Source: Cryptomeria japonica (Eukaryota > Streptophyta > Pinopsida > Cupressales > Cupressaceae). Taken from it: DNA of 64,000 bases. A program made the translations under genes and the position numbers. The stretch spans positions 189,065,391 to 189,129,390 of the forward strand of contig NC_081406.1 in assembly GCF_030272615.1 (NCBI RefSeq), given 5' to 3'. Below are positions 51,301 to 63,141 of this stretch, piece after piece. The stretch's first letter is position 1, and each line of letters begins with the position of its first letter. The notes below the pieces were generated by a model. The model worked only from the letters and a program-made list of their open reading frames with translations, did not search any database and was not told the origin of the DNA.

Positions 51301-52741
51301 ATCTGTCCAATTTAATTAAATGAATATTTCCTATGTATTTGATTAAAAATCCACTCACCATCAGTTAATTAAATCAAACATTTAATTAATTCATCTTCAA
51401 ACATTCTCCTATTAATTAAATAAATTATTCAATTTATTTTAATTAATTTATTCAACCAAACTCACAATCAATTAAATGATAAATCATATTTATTTCATTT
51501 AATCCCCTATTCCTCTTTTAAATAAATTAAATAAAACATTTATTTAAATCATTTATCCCACCCCCCCCCCACTTGCGTTTTCCTACAAATGCAATTTGCA
51601 CACATTTATTGAAATAAATTTATTTATTTTAAATAAAAATCCTATTTTCCCTCACCCACCAAATCCACTTGCAATCCTAACCCCCTTCTAGATTCTTCTG
51701 ACCCCTTCCTAATTAACCTAATCCATCCCCTAATTATTGTCACATTCCTAAGCAACTTGAAGTCACTTCTCAAAGACTTCAAAGTCTTTGAAAAGCATTT
51801 AATGATTTGTGTTCAACAAATTAACCTCCAAAGTCTTCCAAAACCATTAATGGCTCTTACATAACCATTAATGGCTCTTACATAACCATTTATGGTTATT
51901 TCAACTTGCACTCATGTGTGTCTCCTCAAACATTTATTGCTTTGACCATGGTTATCCCTTTTTCCTTTGCACAAGAGTTTATACATTGGATAAAAGATTT
52001 ATTCTTTCAATAAAGAATTTATTCATTCAACTAACCTTGACCTTAACTCCCAAGTTAACTCTCAGGTCATGTCAAGCATTTAATGCTTATTCTCTCTCCT
52101 CTCAACCTATCTCACATTGACACTTGTCATCCTAGGATTGGGTTGAAAGCCCTCACATGGATCTCAAATCATTCAATCCTGACCCTTGTTGAGATTACTC
52201 AATCTCAACCATCCATTGCTCCATTTTACCTATAAATAGAGCTCACATTCCTCATTTTCAAATCCTCAAGCCTCAAGCATTCTCAACTCTCAAGCATTTA
52301 GCATTCATAAGTCATAAATCATTTTAGAGAGCATTTAGCATAAATCATTAATCATCTTGTCATTTTGGTTTAAAATAAATCATTTTAGCATCTATAAACA
52401 TCTAGTATTAACTTTTCATTCATATTTAGAGCAAATACTTTAATCTTGAATCTCCATAAGCATCCATAGTGCAAAAAGCTGCTGAGAGCTACACTATTTT
52501 GGAACTTGGAGAGGAGAGGAACAAGGAAGGAGAAGCTACCAGCATGGTAGAGAGCATTTGGAGGAGCTTAGTTGCTTTTTATAGATTCCTTAAGCTTTCT
52601 TTTTGCTTAGTAGTGTATTTCTTGATATGCTTGCTTAGGATAATTTTTAATTTATGATTTTCTAAAATCTAACAATCGACTCTTGTTGTTTCTTGTTCAG
52701 GTGTTTGTTTATCCTAACCTTGTCCTTTTTGCAGAGCATCA
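51288..52741 (+). repeat. 5' LTR of Tat-3 (1.45 kb)
   Basis: It starts TGTAGTCACATAAATC like the Tat-2 LTR. It shares the TATA box (52231-52238), the block around AGCATCCATAGTGCAAAAAG (52457 on), and the LTR-end/PBS sequence. The upstream half is shorter and diverged. A short open frame at 52469-52657 in the shared block is not conserved as protein and is not counted. Confidence 0.85.
52231..52238 (+). promoter_or_regulatory. TATA box of the Tat-3 LTR
   Basis: CTATAAATAGA at the position equivalent to 32646 and 46802. Confidence 0.78.
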
Positions 52742-52743
52742 TT

Positions 52744-52817
52744 TGGTGAACCCGACGTGAATCCAACACCCAATAATATTTTTTTAAGCAAAATTAACTT
52801 GTTTGATTGTTTAGCTT
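52744..52817 (+). other. Start of the Tat-3 leader, with PBS-like site
   Basis: TGGTGAACCCGACGTG at 52744-52759, as in Tat-2. The leader breaks at AGCTT (52813-52817), where a solo LTR inserted, and resumes at 56489. Confidence 0.75.
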
Positions 52818-55800
52818 TGTAATGCCCCACCAGGAACCCTAAAGGAAAACAACACAACTAGGCAACTAAAGGGTGAAATAATTTTTTTTTTTGTTAAAGA
52901 GTAAGAGCACTAACTAAAACCATTGCATGTTTAACAACATAGCGGAAGTCTACCATATGTTTTCTTAAGGGTAACCAACAAAGATTAATTTCCTAGATTA
53001 TATTAACACCACGGTTAATCCATTTAATTAGATAAATTGAAAACTTAAGTTTAAAACTGCACATACATCCAAATTTCATAATAAAGAAATAAAAGTATTC
53101 CAATGTATCCAATTTTCATAAACCATTTAAACATAAGATCAAAACAATAACATTCATTTCACTGACATAATAATATTATAATATCCATAAATACATGGCT
53201 TCCAATAATACCACTAGTTACAAAGATACAATATCAAAGTTACATAAAAGTCTGATACAATGACCACAAGGTCTCAACTAAACAACGATCTCGAACAAGA
53301 GCTGGTACATAAACCACAAACCAAGAAACACCAACGAAGTCTTTCCTCGCCTGAAGATACAATCTAGAACATCCGATGGGAAGTGACACTACCACTCGAC
53401 CATGTGATCCCGAAATGGAACCACCCCACCATGCTAGGAGATAGTAGAAAACCCTCAAGCAAGCAAAGTAAGACAAGTACAAAAGGAATACAAGACTCTG
53501 CAAAAATCCATGTAACACAACTCATAAAACACTAGTGACTCTAAGGAGAGAGTGTCATCGTATAGCTTGATGGTTACCATGGTACAACCTCCATAGGTCC
53601 CAGCCCCCATCCTTGGGCCTCTCCTGGTAACCTCTCCCGAGCCTCCGGTTCCAACTAAGTCTCATGCGGACCCTACCAATCCTTTCGTGAAGAAAAGGTG
53701 GTAAGTTTGTCATTCCAGGCCTTCTCGTAACATTATGAGCCCTGTACAAGCACTCACCTATGCATGAGGTACACTTATCTTAATTAATATTTATCTCACT
53801 CCCCCCCAATATATTATTATGTTATCACTTTTTAACTAACTTTTGGCAGGTTATCCTATTATCCACTTTGGGCACAGCCCCCGCTCGAAAGCTACTCTCT
53901 CTCATAGAACACTAACAGGAAATGTCTCTCACTACGAGAACTCTATGGTGAAACAGACAACCATAAACAATCCTAACAAAGCGCAGGTGAAGGATACATA
54001 AGCACTAACCCAAGATTGACCATTTGGACAAAACACACAATGGCTCACATCAAAAAGGTTATACAACAACACCTGGTCAAGGAGAAATAATAACATAGAA
54101 CACAATGACAACTCAACCAGAATTGAAACAAAATTAAGTCTGACTACAAACAACATTTACACAAGACCCTAATATAGGCAATCTTTCTTTACAACAGCCA
54201 AAAGCATAAATAATTGCAAATAAGGAATTTCCAGAAAATAAGAAAATACAACTATATTAATACAAGAAATCAATGTTGTCATTTGTCCAATAAAGTTAAA
54301 TAAAATCACATAAAAATTAACCCCCTAATTATATGTTCATGATTAATTTGCAAATAAACCCGATTAGATTTTATAAATAATCTAAATTAAATTCCAAATT
54401 CCAAATTATATATAATAATATAATATAATTACATAAATATATATATATATTCTACGAATATAATATCATATAATTTTATCACATTAAAATATATAATAAA
54501 AAGAAGATTTAATTTTGAAATATCTTTCATTTCCAAAATAACATAATTAAAACCATAGAAAATACTATATACATATATATATATAATATTTTTTTTTTTT
54601 AATTTTTTTTTTTTAATTAATGTTTTTTTTTGGTTTTTTTTTTTTTGTTTTTTGTTTTTTTTTTAAATTATTTTATTAATTTTTTTTTTAATACAATAAT
54701 CTAAAACAAGTAAATTCTATTTTCACCCAAAATTTATTTCCAATCAATTTTATTTACAGGAAAATTAATTAATACATAATATCTCCAAAATAATTTCCCT
54801 TAACTTTTAATAATATAATAAATTTAATTAATATTTAAATTTATTTCTGTAATAACTAATAATATCACAGAGATACACAAATATTAAAAAAGACTATCAT
54901 AGCCAAATGTCAAAACAAAAAGCAAACAAATGATTTCTCTAGTAAATTTCATTCCTCTCAAATCCTGCAATTTCCATGCACAATAAAAATATTGACAAAT
55001 TTTCTATAATAATTTTTTTTCCTAATTTTCCCAAAATTACATTCTTCACATAAATTAGAAATACACATTAGGCATAGATTTTAAAACAAAACTCGAATTC
55101 ACCAAAAGAGGGTTTGTATTCGACAATAACTTTACACACACACATCAATCAGAGAAAAATAGAAATATTTACTAAAAACCCACAACTAAGAATTCATCCA
55201 ACCTGGTATAGCTTTCCTGGAAGAAATCTGTAGAAGAGCCCTAATTTTTTCAATAAGCTTCCAATAAATTTATTCACCTAAATTCACGACCTGTTCTTGT
55301 ATATCTAAAATAAAAACATATTCCCTATTTAAACTAAAATTCTAGGTTCAATAGTTTTTTCACAAAAAACCTAAATTTAGAATAATAGTAATTTTATTTT
55401 ATTTTCTAATTTTATAACAAAAGATAAACTAACATGCAATAATTAAAAATCATTAATCTTTCTTTTCTTTTCTCATGCAAATTAATTAATTTTCTAAATA
55501 AAGAATTAAAGCAATACTTTAATTCTAATTAATTCTTTTATTCATTTATTTATTTAATCTTTTATTTAGTTATTTATTTAAAATTCTTTTATTTATTTAT
55601 TCTTTTATTTATTTATTTATTTATTTATTCTTTTATTCTTTTAATTATTTATTCTTTTATTCTTTTATTTATTTAAAATTCTAGGAAATAATAAATACAA
55701 TTAATTTAATTTATTTTTCCACAAAATTTAAATAAAAATATATTTCTAATATCATGCAGCTTGCAATTTAATTTAATAATTTCTTTTAATTAACTAAATT

Positions 55801-56488
55801 TATAATCTCAATGCATAAACAATTCAACTATGAGATAATACCATAAATTTAATTAATTAATTAAAACCACTAAACACACAACTGAGCAAATCAAAGCAAA
55901 GACTCATAAGAAGATCAAAATGACAAAAATACGAAGGCAGAACAAACTGACAAGATGACCATCTAACAACACTCACACGAGTGTAACTGAATAAAATAGG
56001 GTCAACTACTATATTCTCCACTTCCATCAAAAAATATAAGGCACGCTCAAACCTATGAAGCCAGGTGGAAACGATACCCCGTACCTACCCGGTACTTGTA
56101 ACTGCAATATCCTGCATCACCGAACTACGCATGCATATATATACAATATAGAAAACATGGCATACACACCGATGAAGGAGAATCGTGACGTTCTCTGTCT
56201 CACCGAAATGAGTGAAGGAAAATCATCCCCTTGCATCCAATACACTCGCAAACACACAACATATAATTACACATTGCATAGATAAAGTAAAATGTCAATA
56301 CATATCAATAATCTATCAAATGCCATAAATCACAAGTACTAAAATACTGCAAATAAATTATACATCTTATCTCCAGATAAAGCATAATGTCATAAAAATC
56401 TAAATAACATATCATGGTAATGTATCCACTGAAAACAAACAATAATAAAATATGAGTCTAAAGAGTTCAAACGAGTAGGGGTACTACA
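52818..56488 (-). mobile_element. Solo LTR of a long-LTR gypsy element, TSD AGCTT
   Basis: 3,671 bp from TGTAATGCCCCACC to GGGGTACTACA, flanked by a perfect 5-bp duplication AGCTT (52813-52817 and 56489-56493). Removing it rejoins the Tat-3 leader so that it aligns with Tat-2 near 33143 (both continue with GACACACAGG or TCACACAGG). On the minus strand it starts TGTAGTACCCC and ends GGGGCATTACA, like gypsy 1 (ending GGGCATGACA), so minus orientation and a related family are likely. There is no internal region. It contains T-rich runs (54584-54690) and a TTTA-rich tract (55535-55670). Confidence 0.88.
55535..55670. repeat. TTTA / TTTTATTC microsatellite-like tract
   Basis: Repeated TTTATTTATTTA and TTCTTTTATTC words inside the solo LTR. 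Confidence 0.8.
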
Positions 56489-58442
56489 AGCTTGACACAC
56501 AGGTCGCGCTTTGGCACTTTTGTTGTGTTTTGGCACTATTGTTTTTTGTCTTTTAGCACTTTTGTTGTTACAATAGCGCTATTGTCAAATAATTAACGCT
56601 TTTGCCAGTAGTTTGACGCTTTTGTATTTATATTAGTGCTTTGTATTGCTGTAGAAATCTTTTCTTTTAATGTTTTTGTAGTCATTTTAGCGCTTTTGTG
56701 TTAAAGTAGCGCTTCTGTTTTTATACAGACTAGCACTATTGTAACAGAACGTTGTAAAAAAGGTCTTGTAATTGATAAAATTATTTTTCTTAGGTTTGTG
56801 GGAGGCAGAATATATATGGAATATAACATTTAAGTATAAGTGACATTTCCTCTTCTCTTTTCTCTTTCTTATACTTTAAGTTATATTCCATATATATTGT
56901 CAGGATGTTTGAGAGGGGTTTCAGACCTCTAGGAGTTGTAATGCAAAATCTAGTTTTTGGAAGATCCTCCAAATTTCAGACAGTCAAATTTCAGGGCATT
57001 TTAGGATCAGGATTGTAGAATTTGTAACCAAGATCACAATTTAGGCTTGTGTAAGCCCACACTAACATTTGATCACTGACTGTGTGCAGGTTCTAATCTT
57101 TTTTTATGCAGGGGAAGGAGTTAGTTTAGAGGCTTTAAGTTTCTTTTTTTACTTTCTTTCAACAAAAGTTGGTTAAAAAGAATCCACTCTCCCTTCTTGT
57201 ACAAGTTAAAATAAACCTCACATTTTATTTTGGAGTGCATAAAATGAACCTCAAACTTGTTTTTGGTGTTTAAAAGAAAATTCATCTTTCTTTATTACAA
57301 GGTAAAAAGAACAACAACTTCAAATTTGCTTTCATTGCAAGTTAGGACTCATTTTTCTTTTGGTGCTTAAAATCAACAACACAAATTTGATTTCCTTGCA
57401 TCAATCCGGACTTAAAAATCACAATCCACACTTCAACTTTGGGCAAGTAAAAAGAACAATCAATTTGTGTTATTCTTTGTTGCAAAACGATTTTACTTCA
57501 TGCAAATGTGTTTTTCATTAAGTTGACCAGGATTTCAAATTCTAGTTTACTCAAACATAATGCCTTTGAAGTTAAAAAAGAACATCACGGTTGTTGGAGA
57601 AACATCTCCAAATAGATAGAAAATCATTGCAATGATAAGTTAAAAAGAACAAGTGCATTTCGTGTTTGGCACACTTGTGCAAAAGAGTTGGTCGAGTGGT
57701 CCTACTTCTAACACACACTATCCTCTCCCTTGGCTTTCGTGGTCATAGGTGCAAGAGAAAAGTGTTAGTAAAACTCAAATTTTTTATCTTCTTAAGAGAG
57801 GCCTGCCAAGAGACACATCACTCTTGGGAATGACCTCGCGCGGTAAATCCTTCGAGCTACTATAGAAATCAGGTGAGAGTGAAATTTGTAGCCTTGGGTA
57901 TAGTTGTTCCTATAGTGTAACTTGTCGAAAGGACAAATGGGTCCCACCACAAGTTACAAGACTCTTAAGTGAGTCATTGCAGAGTGAACTTATGTCCAAA
58001 GACATCGAAAATTACTAAACACCTTTAAGTAGTAGCCCACCCATTCTATTGATTAAGGATATTTGTGATATAATTCAGTGCAAGAGCATAGATGGTTTTG
58101 ATCCCAAGATACTCACCATACATATTTCCTTGAGTAGAAACATAGCTTATTGAAAAGTCACTTGTGGCTTGATGAAAGTGGTGACTCCCCCATCATAGGG
58201 ATCATCTATTTGTTATGCTCATGCAAGACTTAGTATATCACATCCTTACCTACCACGACAGGATTCATAAGGTATGTAGTACCAAAGTCAAAGAAATATC
58301 AAGGTGTGGGCTGAATTTATCACAACTGGCCATTTGACCTTAGGGATACAAAGTGTTTGAAGTGTTTTCATTTTAGTCAAGACCAAGTGCAAATTGAGCC
58401 GACTTCAGGCTTTGGAAAGAAAACACCTAAAATACACTTAAA
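56489..58442 (+). other. Leader of Tat-3, continued
   Basis: Noncoding. 56500-56760 has repeated words of the type GCGCTTTTGT and GGCACTTTTG, a relaxed version of the Tat-2 leader at 33160-33320. 57640-58440 is the conserved block also seen in Tat-2, here with the GAGTTGGTCGAGTGGTCC, AAATCAGGTGAGAG and CTCACCATACATATTTCC words. An inverted repeat lies near 56810-56900: ATATATGGAATATAAC and TTATATTCCATATAT. Confidence 0.6.
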
Positions 58443-59044
58443 GGAAAGGGTCATAACAAGTTCAAAGATTGGGTTGATCTAGACCCACACTTATTTGTGC
58501 CTTTTGAGGCAACATTCTTGTGTTTTTGTACTTGCTTTGTTTTCTTGTCAAAGAAAAATCAAACATCAATTCCAAAACAAGTATCCATTCAACACAAAAA
58601 CAGTTTCAAAAATACCAAACAAAGATCAAAAACAAAGTGCAACAACAAAGTTTCAAACTATATGACCATTCTTCACATCTTGAGAAAGAAGAATCCTCGT
58701 CAACACATCAACTTGAAGAAAAGACCATTAAGCTCCAAGGCTTTAATCAAAAGAAGGAAATTCTTCTATCTAAATAGACAAATCTTTGTCTCTCATAGAG
58801 TTTTTCTACGTCACATACGTCTATACCTTCAAGGAAAATCAAATGAATTTGATCCAGAGTCATTGAACCGCAAAGCTTTTATGCAATAAAGAGCTTTAAG
58901 TTATCACAAGAACAAAGGAGGCAAGATAAATCTTGATTTCTTTCCCCACATTTGCATCACATACAACGTAGCATGAGAAGAACCACCAACTCCTGAACAA
59001 GAAGAGGAAGAGTTTGTCCCTTTTGTAACACAAAGCTTTTATTG
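58443..59044 (+). pseudogene. ORF1 of Tat-3 with two stops
   Basis: Same frame and order as ORF1 of Tat-2: DWVDLDPHLFVPFEAT, Cys-rich stretch FLCFCTCFVFLSKK, ATG at 58662 (MTILHIL), RPLSSKALIKRRKFFY, RQIFVSHRVFL, ending EEEEFVPFVTQSFY with TGA at 59042-59044. Two internal stops (TAA after AFMQ at 58887-58889, TGA where Tat-2 has CGA near 58974) break it. Indels in the variable middle are multiples of three or cancel each other. Confidence 0.7.
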
Positions 59045-59478
59045 AAGTTAACCATTTCATCCATTTCTCACCTTCACATCTTCACTTCATTTCAACTCTC
59101 AAAACATTAAGAGGTTCTTGTCCTAACGTTCTCTTTTAGATATTGCTTGAATCAAACATAACAAATCACTTTTAGAGTGTCTCGACATCTAGGATAAACT
59201 CATCCTAAAGAGGCATTTCTATGCAGGTTAAAACTAGTCTTTGAGTTAATCCTCTCATTACTAGGTAGTTGAATCTGTAACACATCTCAGATCCCTCTAA
59301 ACCTTATCACACCAAACTTTGTCAATCAAACACAACAAGCAATTCAAGAAAGGACTTTGGTCACATCTACCTTTAGTGCTAGAGATTCAGATGCAAAAAA
59401 CTCCACCAAACATAAATCTCTCATTTCATCAACTCATCATCATTTTCACCCAACTTCAACAAAAACTTGTGAACAAAA

Positions 59479-59670
59479 TGGCTCACACTAGATTGAAAAC
59501 TAGACAACTAGAGATCAAAAAAAGAGGAGGATGAAAACCTCAACGATTTTCAAGAGGCAATTGGTGGAGGCACAAATGCTAAAGATCCCTAATCATCAAG
59601 GGAATCTTAATAATCAAGGGGATCCTCCTCAATGGTTCATTCATCCATTCCTTATATTTCTATACATTGG
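59479..59670 (+). pseudogene. gag start of Tat-3, cut off
   Basis: ATG 59479 gives MAHTRLKTRQLEI, matching MAQTRSRSRQREI of Tat-2. An extra base in the A-run near 59520 shifts the frame to a TGA; after it, DENLNDFQEA-like sequence continues out of frame to about 59600. Gag core, zinc knuckle and protease are absent downstream. Confidence 0.75.
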
Positions 59671-60836
59671 GGAAACCAAATACATCTTTCTTATAATCCA
59701 AAAAGCATGAGCGCATGGCTCCAAAAAAATTGAAATATCGAAAAATAAAAATAAAAAAATCGACAAAATCAAATAAAAATTGAAAATCAAAGCATGAGCG
59801 CATGGCTCACCCATCAATTCAACAACAGGAAGACTCTCAAATTCTGAGATCAAACTAACCATATGTCTTGTTAATCAATTCATCACTCTAAATCTATCGA
59901 TATCAACATGTCTGATACAGGGATGGGTACACTCGAAACCAAACAGATCAGTCTTATACGGGGTACTCACTCTTTGAAACCAGACATTTTTATCAATCAT
60001 CAAACAAAACAAAACAAAACAATGACATAGATCAGTATGACTACTGGATTTTGTTCTAGTTAACCTTATCTTTATCAGTATGACATTCTAACATCTCATA
60101 TCATACATCTCATTTTCAATAAACATCTCATATCATACATCTCATTTTCAAGGTACATCTCATCATCATTATCATCTAGTCACATTCATCTTGCATCCAT
60201 CACATGCATATCTGTCACATCATCATGGCATATTTCTTCACTTTCATATCTTCATCATTCTTCCAACTCTCATGTCTTATACAAGATGTATCTTTCCTGA
60301 AACTAGACGCTTCGATCACTTTTGTCTTATACAGGATGTATCTTTCTTGAAACCAAACATTATGATCAAGTCTTATATAGGATGTATGTTTCCTGAAACC
60401 AGATGCTTTGATCACTTTTGTCTTATACAAGATGTATCTTTCCTGAAACCAGACACTTTGCTCATCTTTGTCTTATACAAGATGTATCTTTCCTGAAACT
60501 AGATGCTTTGATCATTTTTGTCTTATACAAAATATATCTTTCCTAAAACCAGATGCTTTGATCATCTTTGTCTTATATAGGCGGTGTCATTCTTGAAACC
60601 AAACTTAATATCAATCTAATCAATCTTGTCAAACCCATGCATGTCATCAACTATTCACTCTTCTATCTTTCAAATAGCTTTCTTCTTCTTTCAAGAGATC
60701 ATTCATGCCTTTAGTGCACAAACGATCTCCTGAGGGGGGAATTATCATATCGCATCTTTGTATCAATCTCATATCAGTCTCATATCAACATTAGTCTCAT
60801 ATAAAATTGTTCATATCAAATCAATCCTTTATATTT
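59640..60836. other. Foreign-looking block between gag and pol of Tat-3
   Basis: In Tat-2 about 2.9 kb of gag and protease lie here; in Tat-3 a 1.2 kb noncoding block takes its place. It holds an A-rich part with a repeated GCATGAGCGCATGGCTC (59705 and 59790), a 50-bp minisatellite, and near its end CTCCTGAGGGGGGAATTATC (about 60730-60750), which resembles a PPT. This is the order of a Tat 3' untranslated region. No coding sequence is seen. Confidence 0.6.
60274..60618. repeat. Minisatellite, seven units of about 50 bp
   Basis: Units start GTCTTATA at 60274, 60324, 60370, 60420, 60470, 60520 and 60570 (50-bp period, one unit of 46). Shared words are GATGTATCTTTCCTGAAACC and AGATGCTTTGATCA. 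More diverged units occur upstream near 59930-60000 (CAGTCTTATACGGGGTA, TTGAAACCAGACA). Confidence 0.92.
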
Positions 60837-60837
60837 A

Positions 60838-63141
60838 CAGTACCCACAATCCCATCAATAGCATCAGTAGTACCAAGCACGCCAATCCAAATACCAACAA
60901 CACCAATAATCCTACCTGCAAAACCTATAATCCCACTAGCAATACCCACTATACCCATAGCACCAATAAAAATACCCGCAACACCAATCATTCCACCAAT
61001 AAAACCAACAACCCCATCAACAGAAACAATAAAAGAACCATGAGTAGTAGCCACTATATCAGAATTCCCAATAGTATCAACAACACTGGCAATTCCAGCA
61101 GAAGCAACAAAGTCACCAACACCGATGCACCCTGTATCAGATTTGTTGATCCCCATAATCCTTCCTGCAGCACCAATCATTTCATCTACAAAGGTACATC
61201 AATCAGTCACACCTGCAGTGTTTAACTCAAATGACATCCCAGTATGGTATAGTAATCGGATACTAGAAAGTGACTCAGAGACCGACTCACATGAATGGGA
61301 ATTTGATTCCATCCAGCTTAATACTTCAGATGAGGAAGACACATCACTACCTCCACCCCACAAAGACATCCCTATTTACGGAGAAGCGCAAATAAAGACC
61401 TCTTGAGTTCTTGAGCTGGAAACATCTTCCATAGACCCTATGTCACATCCTACGCTTGATTCTGATAGGGAGAGTACCATCAACGACCTTCACCACACCG
61501 TCTTAACCCTCACTGACACATCTAATGAACTTAACCTAATTGATGAAGTAATGCCCATTATCCATCCTGAACTCATCTAATGGAACCAACCAAATCCCTT
61601 GTGTCTTGACCTTTTCCAAAATGATGAGGCACTCATTGAATTTTTGGAACTACAGGATAACATACCAAGCGGGGATCACAAAGCTGGATTCGCCATTAAA
61701 CTTAATAGCGCAACATACTTCGGGGTGGATGCCAAACCTTTCAACTAGAAAAATATAACAATAAAACATGGATCTTCCAGTGAAAACAACATCGTGGCAT
61801 TGTTTGATTCAACAAAAGTAAAAAGAAAGAGCATATCCAATGGTGAAAACCTCTCTTAGGCACCTGAGGATGAAAGGTTTGACATCCTTCCCTGTAGCAC
61901 ACAACGAGAATGATCAATGATTCTTATCGAGGAAACAAAATAATACGACGTGAAGACTCCTAAAAATCCTCACCACATACACCTGACATCTCTTCTAACT
62001 CCAGAGGAACAACCTAAATTTGTAGAGTTCTTTCAAAAGCATCATATCAACTTTGCATGGTCATATGCAGACATGCCTGGGCTTGATCCTGATTTAGTCA
62101 TGCATCACCTCACTGTAGCAGAAAGAGCCAAACCTATCAAGCAGAAGCTTCATAAGATGCATCCTCAAATTGTAGTACTAGTCAAAGCAGAACTCAAGAA
62201 ACTCCTAGATGTTGGTTTCATCAGACCCATTGATTATGCAGATTGGATATCCAATATTGTGCCTGTCGGCAAACCAAATGGGGGCATCCGTATTTATACT
62301 AACTTTAGAGATCTAAATAAGGCATGTCCTAAGGATGACTTTCCTCTACCAAACATCGACATCATAGTAGACCTAACAACAGGACATGCCATGCTTTCAC
62401 TCATGGATGCTTTTTTCGGATATAATCAGATAAAGATCGCACTAGAGGATCAACATAAGACAACCTTCACATGTCCATGGGGCACATACTACTGGAATGT
62501 AATGCCTTTCAGTCTCAAGAATGTAGGAGTGACCTATCAATGAGCAATGACCACCATCTTCCATGACATGATGCATACTATGATGGAAGATTATGTTGAT
62601 GACTTACTAGGAAAATCACTCACCAGAGAAGGTCATCTCAACATATTAGATAAAATCTTTGATAGACTAGAACAATATCATGTTCGACTCAACCCAAAGA
62701 AATGTGTCTTTGGAGTAACCTCAGGGAAACTTCTTGGATACATTGTCTCCAGCAAAGGTCAAAGTAATCATGGACATGCCACCACCAAAGAACATCAGTC
62801 AGCTAAGAACATTACAAGGATGGCTACAATCCATCCGAAGATTCATTGCACAACTGGCAGATAAGTGTCACCCATTCACACACCTGCTACACAAGAACAT
62901 CCACTTTCAGTGGGATACCAGATGCCAGCAAGCATTCCAGATGCTTAAAGATTATCTCATGAATATGCCATTGTTTATCCCACTAGATCCAAGTAGACCT
63001 TTGTTACTCTATATATCAACAACAAACACATCATTGGGTGTACTATTGGCACAACATAAAGCAGAAGGGAAAGAGTGTGTTGTTTACTACATCTCTCGCA
63101 CACTGGTTGGCTATGAACTCAATTACACACCTATTGAGTGA
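60838..63141 (+). pseudogene. Tat-3 pol part: Pro-rich linker, RT, first RNase H
   Basis: 60838-61120 encodes a low-complexity Ile/Pro/Thr linker (repeats like PTTPIILPAKPIIP), matching the Pro-rich linker of Tat-2 at about residue 1000. It continues with DIPVWYSNRILESDSETDSH as in Tat-2. Stops occur near 61406 and in 61560-61950. RT is at 61950-62864 (IRPIDYADWISNIVPVGKP, LMDAFFGYNQIKIA, YVDDLL kept), broken by a TGA at 62541-62543 and a 20-odd-base deletion near 62755. RNase H follows to TGA 63139-63141, at the same position as the first TGA in Tat-2. Confidence 0.85.
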
